DNA from: RPQJ01 sp963846885
GTDB lineage: Bacteria; Pseudomonadota; Gammaproteobacteria; Steroidobacterales; Steroidobacteraceae
Length of the DNA: 64,000 nt
Direction of reading: 5' to 3'
NCBI GenBank assembly: GCA_963846885.1
Contig: CAWJXS010000007.1
Span: 62,001 to 126,000 of the forward strand
This document shows, one piece after another, positions 55,882 through 64,000 of this stretch. The number at the start of each line of letters is the position of its first letter. Position 1 is the first letter of the stretch. A model generated the notes under the pieces. The model was not told where the DNA came from. It saw only the letters and a list, made by a program, of their open reading frames with translations, and made no database searches. A program made the position numbers and the translations under genes.

Positions 55882-56977
55882 ATGGAAATCAACCCGATAC
55901 GTCGCCAGATCGAAGACCTGAAGCAGCGCACCGATGCGCTCAGGGGGTACCTTTGACTACGCTGGCAAGGCCGAGCGGCTCACCGAAGTATTGAGGGAAC
56001 TCGAGGACCCGGCCATCTGGGCCAAGCCCGAGCGCGCGCAGGAACTGGGCCGCGAGCGCGGCAAGCTCGAAGGCGTCGTCTCCATGCTCGACAAACTGGG
56101 CGCCGAGCTCGACGAGGCGGCCGAACTGCTCGACATGGCCGAAGCCGACGCCGACGAAGGCATGGTGCACTCGGTCGAGCAGGACCTGGCCGGCATCGAC
56201 GCGAAGCTCAAGAAGCTCGAATTCAATCGCATGTTCCCGGGCGAGATGGACGCGCACAACGCGTTTCTCGACATCCAGGCGGGCGCGGGCGGCACCGAGG
56301 CCCAGGACTGGGCCAACATGCTCATGCGCATGTACCTGCGCTGGGGCGACAAGAACGGCTTCAAGACGGAAGTGGTCGATGCCAACGGCGGCGAAGTCGC
56401 CGGCATCAAGAGCGCCACGATCAAGTTCGAGGGCGAATTCGCGTATGGCTGGCTGCGCACCGAAACGGGCGTGCACCGCCTGGTGCGCAAGAGCCCGTTC
56501 GATTCCAACGCGCGGCGCCACACGTCGTTCGCATCCGTGTTCATCTCGCCCGAGGTTGACGACGACATCGACATCGACATCAACCCGGCCGACCTCGAGA
56601 CCGACGTCTACCGCTCGAGCGGCGCCGGCGGCCAGCACGTGAACAAGACCGAGTCGGCCGTGCGTATCCGGCACATGCCGTCCGGCATCGTGGTGGCTTG
56701 CCAGAGCGAACGCAGCCAGCACAAGAACCGGTCGACGGCGATGAAGATGCTGAAGGCCAAGCTGTACGAGCTCGAGGTCAACAAGCGCAACGCGGCGGCC
56801 AAGGTGCTCGAGGATTCCAAGTCGGACGTGAGCTGGGGCAACCAGATCCGTTCGTACGTGCTGGATCAGTCTCGCATCAAGGATCTCCGCACTGGCGTCG
56901 AAATCGGCAACACCACCGCGGTGCTCGATGGCGACCTGAATCCGTTTCTCGAAGAAAGCTTGAAACAAGGGCTGTGA
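55882..56977 (+). CDS. prfB: Peptide chain release factor 2 (programmed +1 frameshift)
   Basis: RF2 reads UGA and UAA. The first 24 codons from ATG 55882 end at an in-frame TGA (55954-55956). After slipping +1 at CTT-TGA-C the frame 55955-56974 continues with DYAGKAERLTEVLRELEDP. The protein is 364 residues in total, the usual RF2 length. The SPF-type codon-recognition region and the catalytic GGQ (SSGAGGQHVNKTESAVRI) are present. The frameshift lets RF2 control its own level. This is genuine recoding, unlike the other shifted genes in the window. Confidence 0.96.
55942..55957 (+). promoter_or_regulatory. RF2 +1 recoding site
   Basis: AGGGGGTACCTTTGAC combines an internal Shine-Dalgarno (AGGGGG), a three-base spacer, the slippery CTT and the weak stop TGA followed by C. 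It matches the classical prfB site (AGGGGGTATCTTTGAC) with one base different. Confidence 0.95.
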
Positions 56978-57145
56978 AGAAGGGGATAGGGGTTAGGGGC
57001 TAGGGGTTAGTCGGAAGCGCGCCTGCAGCGCGCAGAGTCACCTCTCCCATCGCGATGGGAGAGGTCGGCCGCAGGCCGGGTGAGGGCTCCGCGCGAATGC
57101 GCGCTTCCGACTAGCCCCTAGTCCCTATCCCCTAACCCCTTCCCA
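56978..57145. repeat. Inverted G-tract element with internal REP-like repeat (prfB-lysS gap)
   Basis: The left end (56978-57020) has four G tracts in GGGGATAGGGGTTAGGGG, then CTAGGGGTTAGTCGGAAGCGC. The right end (57099-57142) is its inverse, GCGCTTCCGACTAGCCCC then TAGTCCCTATCCCCTAACCC. Between them lie a short GCGCGCCTGCAGCGCGC palindrome and a REP-like repeat at 57041-57088 (CCTCTCCCATCGCGATGGGA start). The whole forms a large potential hairpin with strong G-quadruplex potential in each arm. It begins directly after the prfB stop. Confidence 0.8.
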
Positions 57146-57157
57146 ACGAGGGAAGAA

Positions 57158-58667
<1,510 letters not shown>

Positions 58668-58669
<2 letters not shown>

Positions 58670-58829
58670 GGAAGGGGCAGGGGTAGGGTAGGGGCAGGAG
58701 CAGGAGCAGGAAGGCGCGGGAAGGCCCTCCCCAGGACGCGGGAGAGGTCGGCAGCAAGTCTGAGTTCTGGCCCTTGCGCGCCTCCTGTCCTTCCTGTCCT
58801 TCCTAGCCCTTCCTGCCCCTACCTCCCTA
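58668..58829. repeat. Inverted G-tract element, lysS-ygfZ gap
   Basis: The left end reads GAGGAAGGGGCAGGGGTAGG then GTAGGGGCAGGAGCAGGAGC (58668-58708). The right end (about 58776-58828) is the approximate inverse, with TTCCTGTCCTTCC repeats and CTTCCTGCCCCTACCTCC. A REP-like fragment CGCGGGAGAGGTCGGCAGC is inside. It touches the stop codons of both convergent genes. Confidence 0.65.
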
Positions 58830-59762
58830 ACCAACCTCGTACGGCAACGCCCGCGGCTCCGCGCTGCGCCCGTCCTCGAGCAGCAGCACCTTGCCCATCG
58901 CGTCGATGTTCGTCACCGCGAGCATTTCGATGCCATCCGCAGTTGCGGCGGTCATCAGCACGTCTGCGGCCTTGACGCCATCGAGCGACAGATGGGTGAG
59001 CGGCGCAGGCGCGGCGCCGCCCGCAACGTGAAATCTCATCGTGCGTCGCTTGACCCGGCCAAGGTGGTGAGTGCGCGCGACGATTTCCTGGCCGGTGTAG
59101 CAGCCCTTGGTAAAGCTGACGCCGTCGAGCAGGTCGATATTCAGCATCTGCGGCGTGAACTGTTCGGAGGTCGCGGCGAACACGTGCGGCAGACCGGCCG
59201 CGATGTCGGCAGCGAGCCAATCCGCCTCAGCACGCGGATCGGTGCGGCTGAACGACAGGCCGCTGATCGAGCGCCAGGCGGCGGGCGGCGCCGCGACCAC
59301 TTCGCGGTCTGGCGCATATTGGAACGTGACCACCTCGGTCGTGCCCGCGAGCGGCACTGGCGACATCGTCATCACGGCCTGGTCGAACGCGCGTTGCGCG
59401 ACCTGGGAAGAAGTCGCGGCGTCGCCGGTCAGGATGGCGCCCACCTGCAGGTCCGCCGCCTGCAGCAGTTCCACCTTTGATCGCAGCACGAACTTGCGCA
59501 GGTGCGTGGCCAGTTTGCCGAGCAGGTCGGCAGGCAGCAGTGCGTAGATCGCTTCGTCAGTCTGGCGAAAGCGGACGTTGGCGATCACGCGTCCCTGGTT
59601 GGTGCAGCAGGCCCCCACCTGGGTGCGGCCATCCGCCAGCAACCGTAAGTCGTTCGTAAACTGCCCCTGCAGGAATTTCGACGCGTCGGTGCCGGAGATG
59701 CGCAACACGCCGAATCCCGGCAGCAGCACGGAGCGAACGGCTTGAGTGGAATCGTCGATCAT
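58827..59762 (-). CDS. ygfZ: Folate-binding iron-sulfur maintenance protein YgfZ
   Basis: YgfZ supports repair or assembly of certain iron-sulfur enzymes and belongs to the GcvT fold. The 311 residues include FLQGQFTNDLRLL, CCTNQGRVIANVRF and the signature KGCYTGQEIVARTHHLGRVK with the key cysteine. It is divergent from the succinate dehydrogenase cluster, whose iron-sulfur subunit could be a client (inference). It is convergent with lysS across the G-tract element. Confidence 0.93.
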   Translation of the reverse strand: MIDDSTQAVRSVLLPGFGVLRISGTDASKFLQGQFTNDLRLLADGRTQVGACCTNQGRVIANVRFRQTDEAIYALLPADLLGKLATHLRKFVLRSKVELLQAADLQVGAILTGDAATSSQVAQRAFDQAVMTMSPVPLAGTTEVVTFQYAPDREVVAAPPAAWRSISGLSFSRTDPRAEADWLAADIAAGLPHVFAATSEQFTPQMLNIDLLDGVSFTKGCYTGQEIVARTHHLGRVKRRTMRFHVAGGAAPAPLTHLSLDGVKAADVLMTAATADGIEMLAVTNIDAMGKVLLLEDGRSAEPRALPYEVG

Positions 59763-59859
59763 GATTTCTTGGGGGCAACGAGTGGTATTCGGTCATTCGA
59801 CCATAGACCAAGTGTCCGGTGGAGAAAATAGGCGCGTTCTGGCACCATCACTGGCTGAC

Positions 59860-60150
59860 ATGCAGCCTTCGCAGTACGAACAAATCGCAACTCCAGTCGC
59901 GTCGTCCGAGCGCGGCGCGGCAGCTGTTGCAGGGGCTGCCGAGGGGCTGCCCCCGGTGCCGGCCCAGGAAGCAGGCCAGATAGCAGGCCCTGGGCCTGCG
60001 AATACGGCCGAGGTTCCCGGATCGCCGTTGCAGCCCGCGACGCCCGCGGGTGGTCCCGCCGGGCTGCCGCGCGAGATCGGCGGCCGGGACGGTCCCGAAC
60101 CCACGCGGTTCGGCGACTGGGAGAAGGCGGGGCGCTGCATCGATTTCTAG
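59860..60150 (+). CDS. SDHAF4-like (DUF1674) succinate dehydrogenase assembly factor
   Basis: The last 30 residues contain PREIGGRDGPEPTRFGDWEK followed by AGRCIDF, the DUF1674/SDHAF4 signature. In mitochondria and alphaproteobacteria this protein binds flavinylated SdhA before it joins SdhB. The first 65 residues are low-complexity, rich in alanine, proline and glycine. I chose ATG 59860 (96 residues); an in-frame ATG 59746 lies inside the divergent ygfZ and is less likely. It lies 32 bases before sdhC, which strongly supports the role. Confidence 0.85.
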   Translation: MQPSQYEQIATPVASSERGAAAVAGAAEGLPPVPAQEAGQIAGPGPANTAEVPGSPLQPATPAGGPAGLPREIGGRDGPEPTRFGDWEKAGRCIDF

Positions 60151-60182
60151 ACGTCGTCACGGAACCCGAGAGAGGTAGCCTC

Positions 60183-60578
60183 ATGGCGCAGCCCGAGCGG
60201 CCGCTGTCCCCGTTCATGCAGTATCGTTGGCAGTACACCAACACGCTGTCCATCCTGCACCGGGTCACGGGCATCCTGCTGAGCCTCTGCTTTTTCGTGC
60301 TCGTCTACTGGTTCGCCGCCGCGGGCGCCGGTCCTGAGCGCTACGCCAGTGCAGTCGCGACGATCGGCTCGCCGCTCGTGCAGGCAGTGCTGTTCGCCGG
60401 ATTGTTTTCATTCTGCTACCACTTTCTGAATGGCATCCGGCACCTGTTCTGGGATGCCGGCTACGGCTTCGATCTCCCGGTCGCGCGCAAGACGGGCTGG
60501 GCGGCAGCGATCGGCGCCGTGGTGCTCACGGTCGTACTGTGGCTCGCGCTCGGCCTGTCGCTCGGCGGTGCCGCATGA
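60183..60578 (+). CDS. sdhC: Succinate dehydrogenase cytochrome b556 subunit
   Basis: SdhC is a membrane anchor that binds haem b and ubiquinone. The 131 residues start RPLSPFMQYRWQYTN and have SILHRVTGILLS, and FCYHFLNGIRHLFWD, where the first histidine is the haem ligand, with three membrane helices. ATG follows GAGAGGTAG. It overlaps sdhD by four bases. Confidence 0.95.
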   Translation: MAQPERPLSPFMQYRWQYTNTLSILHRVTGILLSLCFFVLVYWFAAAGAGPERYASAVATIGSPLVQAVLFAGLFSFCYHFLNGIRHLFWDAGYGFDLPVARKTGWAAAIGAVVLTVVLWLALGLSLGGAA

Positions 60579-60964
60579 GCCTGCGCAGCCCGCTCGGTCG
60601 CGTGCTCGGACTCGGCTCGGCCAAGGGCGGTTCCGGTCACTGGTATGCGCAGCGCGTCACGGCCGTCGCGCTCGTCATTCTCGGAATCTGGTTCATCGCT
60701 TCGCTCGCGCTGCTCGGCGCGGGTGCGCCTTACGCCGCCGTGCTCGACTGGCTGCGGTCGCCGTTTTCGGCGGTGATGGCCGTGCTGCTGCTCGCGGTCT
60801 CGGCGTATCACGCGCTGCTCGGCCTCCAGGTCGTGTTCGAGGATTACATCAGCGACAAGGGCACGCGTCTCGTCGTGCTGGTCGCGCTCAAGTTCGCGCT
60901 CGTCGTGGCCGCCCTGGTCGGCGTGTTCGGCGTGCTGCGTATCGCGTTCGGAGTCCAGGCATGA
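60575..60964 (+). CDS. sdhD: Succinate dehydrogenase membrane anchor subunit
   Basis: The 129-residue SdhD has three membrane helices and the haem/quinone-site motif SAYHALLGLQVVFEDYI. The N-terminus LGLGSAKGGSGHWYAQRVTA is typical. ATG overlaps sdhC; the stop overlaps sdhA, so sdhC, sdhD and sdhA are translationally coupled. Confidence 0.94.
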   Translation: MSLRSPLGRVLGLGSAKGGSGHWYAQRVTAVALVILGIWFIASLALLGAGAPYAAVLDWLRSPFSAVMAVLLLAVSAYHALLGLQVVFEDYISDKGTRLVVLVALKFALVVAALVGVFGVLRIAFGVQA

Positions 60965-62751
60965 CCACTGCGGATTACGCATTCATCGATCACACGTACG
61001 ACGTCGTCGTGGTGGGCGCCGGCGGCGCCGGCCTGCGCGCCACGTTCGGGCTGGCCGAGCAGGGCCTCAACACGGCGTGCATCAGCAAGGTGTTCCCGAC
61101 GCGCAGTCACACCGTCGCCGCGCAAGGTGGCATCAGCGCCGCGCTGGGCAACATGGGCGAGGACGACTGGCGCTTCCATTTTTACGACACCATCAAGGGC
61201 TCCGACTGGCTCGGTGACCAGGACGCCATCGAGTTCATGTGCAAGGAAGCCCCGGCGGCGATCCTCGAACTCGAGCACTACGGCCTGCCGTTTTCACGCA
61301 CCGAAGACGGCAAGATCTACCAGCGTCCCTTCGGCGGCATGACCACGCACTACGGCAAGGGCATCGCGCAGCGCACCTGCGCCGCAGCCGACCGCACCGG
61401 CCACGCGATGCTGCACACGCTGTACCAGCAGTCGCTGAAGCACGAAGCCCGCTTCTTCATCGAATACTTCGCCATCGACCTGATCATGGAGAACGGGGCG
61501 TGCCGCGGTGTCGTCGCGCTCGACATGGCCACGGGGCAGCTGCATCGCTTCCGCGCCCACACGGTCATCCTCGCGACGGGCGGTTACGGCCGCGCGTATT
61601 TTTCCTGCACCTCGGCGCACACGTGCACCGGCGACGGCGGTGGCATGGCGCTGCGCGCGGGCCTGCCGCTGCAGGACATGGAGTTCGTGCAGTTCCATCC
61701 GACCGGCATCTACGGCGCCGGCTGCCTCATCACCGAAGGCTCGCGCGGCGAGGGTGGCTATCTCACCAATTCTGCCGGCGACCGCTTCATGGAGCGCTAT
61801 GCGCCGAACGCCAAGGACCTCGCTTCGCGCGACGTCGTGAGCCGTTCGATGACGATCGAGATCCGCGAGGGCAGGGGCGTGGGCCCGCAGAAGGACCACA
61901 TCCACCTGCACCTCGAGCACCTTGGCGCCGCCGTGATCCACGAGCGCCTGCCGGGCATCGCCGAGACTGCGCGCATTTTCTCGGGCGTCGACGTGACTCG
62001 CGAGCCGATCCCCGTGCTGCCGACCGTGCACTACAACATGGGCGGAATTCCCTGCAACGTGCACGGCGAAGTCGTCACGCTGCGCGATGGCCAGCCCGAC
62101 GCTGTAGTCCCCGGGCTGATGGCCGTGGGCGAGGCTGCTTGCGTGTCGGTGCACGGCGCCAACCGCCTCGGTTCCAATTCCCTGCTCGACCTCGTCGTAT
62201 TCGGCCGCGCGGCCGCGCATCACTGCGGCAAGACGGTCAAGCCCAACACCTCGCACAAGCCGTTGCCAAAGGACGCGGGCGATCTCGCCATCAGTCGTCT
62301 CGACCGGCTGCGCAACGCGAAGGGCGCGCGACGCACGTCGGAGATTCGTCTCGACATGCAGCGTGTCATGCAGAACCACGCGGCCGTGTTCCGCACCGGC
62401 GAATCGCTGGACGAGGGAGTGCAGAAGCTCGACGCGGTCTTCGCGACCTTCGCCGACGTCGGCGTGTCCGACCGCTCGCTGATCTGGAACACCGACCTGA
62501 TCGAGACGCTCGAGCTCGACAACCTGCTGGCGCAGGCGCTGGTGACGATGGCGTCGGCGGCGAACCGCAAGGAAAGTCGCGGCGCCCACGCGCGCGAGGA
62601 TTTCCAGGATCGCGACGACGTGAACTGGCTCAAGCACACGCTGGCGTGGGCCGATGCGGCCGGCAAGGTCTGCATCGACTACCGTCCGGTGCACCTGACC
62701 ACGCTCACGAGCGACGTCGAAGCCATTCCGCCGAAGGCGCGTACCTATTGA
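60961..62751 (+). CDS. sdhA: Succinate dehydrogenase flavoprotein subunit
   Basis: SdhA oxidises succinate with covalently bound FAD. The 596 residues show the Rossmann motif VVVVGAGGAGLRATF, the flavinylation histidine in TRSHTVAAQGGI, HPTGIYGAGCLITEGSRGEG, the substrate-site RDVVSRSMTIEI and VHGANRLGSNSLLDLVVFG. It needs SdhE and, here, probably SDHAF4. The sdhB start is 85 bases on, after a G-tract repeat. Confidence 0.97.
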   Translation: MTTADYAFIDHTYDVVVVGAGGAGLRATFGLAEQGLNTACISKVFPTRSHTVAAQGGISAALGNMGEDDWRFHFYDTIKGSDWLGDQDAIEFMCKEAPAAILELEHYGLPFSRTEDGKIYQRPFGGMTTHYGKGIAQRTCAAADRTGHAMLHTLYQQSLKHEARFFIEYFAIDLIMENGACRGVVALDMATGQLHRFRAHTVILATGGYGRAYFSCTSAHTCTGDGGGMALRAGLPLQDMEFVQFHPTGIYGAGCLITEGSRGEGGYLTNSAGDRFMERYAPNAKDLASRDVVSRSMTIEIREGRGVGPQKDHIHLHLEHLGAAVIHERLPGIAETARIFSGVDVTREPIPVLPTVHYNMGGIPCNVHGEVVTLRDGQPDAVVPGLMAVGEAACVSVHGANRLGSNSLLDLVVFGRAAAHHCGKTVKPNTSHKPLPKDAGDLAISRLDRLRNAKGARRTSEIRLDMQRVMQNHAAVFRTGESLDEGVQKLDAVFATFADVGVSDRSLIWNTDLIETLELDNLLAQALVTMASAANRKESRGAHAREDFQDRDDVNWLKHTLAWADAAGKVCIDYRPVHLTTLTSDVEAIPPKARTY

Positions 62752-62831
62752 GCGATTAGTGAATAGGGTGAGGCGCGCGATCCGTCTGCGCTCCGACTAA
62801 CCCCTAACCCCTATCCCCTAACCCCTTTTCA
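62752..62831. repeat. G-tract element in the sdhA-sdhB gap
   Basis: The right end, CGCTCCGACTAACCCCTAAC then CCCTATCCCCTAACCCCTT (62789-62828), is nearly identical to the right end of the element at 56978-57145. The left end is decayed (GATTAGTGAATAGGGTGAGG). The C-tract array ends close to the sdhB start, so it sits in the leader of sdhB within the operon. Confidence 0.75.
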
Positions 62832-62836
62832 AAGCC

Positions 62837-63619
62837 ATGCCCCAATTCAGACTTCCCGAGAATTCACGGGTCCAGCCCGGACAGACCCACCCGGCCCCGG
62901 CCGGCGCGCAGAACGTCAAGTCGTTCCGCATCTACCGTTTCGATCCCGGCTCGAACCAGAAGCCCCGCGTCGACACGTACCAGGTCGATCTCGATAAATG
63001 CGGGCCGATGGTTCTCGACGCGCTCATCAAGATCAAGAACGAAGTCGACTCGACGCTCACGTTTCGCCGCTCCTGTCGCGAAGGCATCTGCGGTTCGTGC
63101 GCGATGAACATCGACGGCGTCAACACGCTGGCGTGCACCAAGGCGATCGGCGAGATCAAGGGTGACGCGAAGATCTATCCGCTGCCGCACATGCCGGTCA
63201 TCAAGGACCTGGTGCCCGACCTCACCAATTTCTACGCCCAGTACGCCTCGGTGAAGCCGTGGCTGCAGACCCGCACGCCGGCGCCGCCCGATCGCGAGCG
63301 CCTGCAGTCCAAGGAAGACCAGGAAAAAATCGATGGCCCGTCGGCCTGCATCCTGTGCGCCTGCTGCTCGACGAGTTGCCCGTCCTATTGGTGGAACAGC
63401 GATCGCTTCCTCGGTCCGGCGGCGCTGCTGGCTGCGTACCGCTGGATCGTCGATACGCGCGACGAGGCCACGGGCGAGCGCCTCGACGAACTCGAAGACC
63501 CGTTCCGTCTCTACCGCTGCCACACGATCATGAACTGCGCGCAGGCCTGCCCGAAGGACCTGAATCCTTCCAGGGCCATCGCCGAGATCAAGAAGATGAT
63601 CGTCGAGCGGCAGCACTGA
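62837..63619 (+). CDS. sdhB: Succinate dehydrogenase iron-sulfur subunit
   Basis: SdhB passes electrons from SdhA to ubiquinone through three clusters. The 260 residues have the [2Fe-2S] ligands in SCREGICGSCAMNIDGVNTL plus AC, then CILCACCSTSCPSYWWN and CHTIMNCAQACPKDLNP for the [4Fe-4S] and [3Fe-4S] clusters. The N-terminal 25 residues (proline-rich, VQPGQTHPAPAG) exceed the E. coli protein. ATG 62837 lies just after the C-tract array, which replaces a normal purine-rich ribosome site. Confidence 0.97.
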   Translation: MPQFRLPENSRVQPGQTHPAPAGAQNVKSFRIYRFDPGSNQKPRVDTYQVDLDKCGPMVLDALIKIKNEVDSTLTFRRSCREGICGSCAMNIDGVNTLACTKAIGEIKGDAKIYPLPHMPVIKDLVPDLTNFYAQYASVKPWLQTRTPAPPDRERLQSKEDQEKIDGPSACILCACCSTSCPSYWWNSDRFLGPAALLAAYRWIVDTRDEATGERLDELEDPFRLYRCHTIMNCAQACPKDLNPSRAIAEIKKMIVERQH

Positions 63620-63631
63620 TGTCCCATTTAA

Positions 63632-63748
63632 CCTCTCCCGCGTCAGCGGGAGAGGTCGACCGCAGGTCGGGTGAGGGCTGCGACCGCAGGTCGGGAGAGG
63701 GTGCGCGCAGCGCGGGAGAGGGTCTGCGCAGCAAGCGTAAGGGTGCGG
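63632..63748 (+). repeat. REP-like repeat with expanded tail, sdhB-sdhE gap
   Basis: The core CCTCTCCCGC, GTCA, GCGGGAGAGG (63632-63654) is followed by GTCGACCGCAGGTCGGGTGA and GGG. A ladder of related units then follows: GCGACCGCAGGTCGGGAGAG, GGTGCGCGCAGCGCGGGAGA and GGGTCTGCGCAGC. Each is about 20-22 bases and ends in GGGAGAGGG or a variant. The array runs almost to the sdhE start. Confidence 0.75.
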
Positions 63749-63749
63749 C

Positions 63750-64000
63750 ATGACTGAGGCGCTTACGCCCGACGCCAACATGGCGCGCCTGCGCTGGCGC
63801 TGCCGCCGCGGCATGCGCGAGCTCGACGTCATGCTCACGCGCTACCTCGATCGTGTCTGGCTTACCGCGTCACCTGCCGAACGCGACGCGTTCGTGCAAT
63901 TGGTCGAACTGCAGGATCCCGACCTGTTCGGGTATCTTGTCGGCCGGACCACTCCCACCGAGGAACTGCAGAGTGCGGTCATCGCCTGCATTCGCCGTCT
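63750..64000 (+). CDS. sdhE: FAD assembly factor SdhE (3' partial)
   Basis: The first 83 residues are present and the frame runs off the window. MARLRWRCRRGMRELDVMLTR contains the RGMxELD motif that contacts SdhA during flavinylation, and AFVQLVELQDPDLFGYLVG is the second family signature. SdhE is about 80-95 residues, so little is missing. It follows sdhB after an expanded REP-like array. Confidence 0.9.
   Translation, partial: MTEALTPDANMARLRWRCRRGMRELDVMLTRYLDRVWLTASPAERDAFVQLVELQDPDLFGYLVGRTTPTEELQSAVIACIRR

Overview
The window is GC-rich, almost fully coding chromosome of a gammaproteobacterium. The gene orders rpsB-tsf-pyrH-frr-uppS-cdsA-dxr-rseP-bamA-skp-lpxD-fabZ-lpxA-lpxB-rnhB-dnaE, accA-tilS-pyrG-kdsA-eno-ftsB-ispD-ispF-truD-surE-pcm, and an rpfE-like gene overlapping recJ point to the Xanthomonadales/Nevskiales side of the class. 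A Steroidobacter-like organism is my inference from synteny only. No rRNA, tRNA, CRISPR array, transposase or prophage gene was recognised.

Region 1 (1-16 kb) is a phosphate island: the end of a porin gene, a PhoU paralogue, dsbB, dapE on the other strand, pstSCAB-phoU, dapD, ppk, then a PlcP-type phosphoesterase with a glycosyltransferase (the pair known for phosphate-starvation lipid remodelling), a secreted choice-of-anchor I protein and a small TerB-like protein. Four 7-4-7 direct repeats resembling Pho boxes lie before pstS, the plcP pair, the choice-of-anchor I gene and the TerB-like gene. Region 2 (16-22.3 kb, minus strand) holds a PAP2 phosphatase, an unknown secreted protein, dapC, glnD and map. 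Region 3 (22.5-41 kb) is the translation, isoprenoid, outer-membrane and lipid A block ending in dnaE. Region 4 (41-56 kb) runs from accA to recJ with tilS, pyrG, kdsA, eno, ftsB, the MEP-pathway genes ispD and ispF, truD, surE and pcm. Region 5 (56-64 kb) has prfB with its programmed frameshift, lysS, ygfZ, an SDHAF4-like assembly factor, sdhCDAB and the start of sdhE.

Three families of small intergenic repeats explain most non-coding DNA. (i) Long hairpins with an almost invariant 18-nt loop and 28-bp arms that differ from copy to copy yet stay complementary within a copy (six copies, 1.8-2.3, 15.5 and 41.4 kb). (ii) Elements bounded by inverted G-tract arrays of the type TAGGGGT that abut stop codons (8.3-8.5, 57.0, 58.7 and 62.8 kb). 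(iii) REP-like palindromes of the type CCTCTCCCGC...GCGGGAGAGG...GGTGAGGG, one of which lies inside dnaE and brings two in-frame stops just after the clamp-binding motif.

Five genes (dsbB, ppk, the glycosyltransferase, pyrH, rpfE) need removal of about one base to read through. All shifts go in the same direction and pyrH is essential, so consensus errors are the likeliest explanation. TTGA start/stop overlaps join dapC, dxr, truD and recJ to the gene before them, which indicates tight translational coupling.
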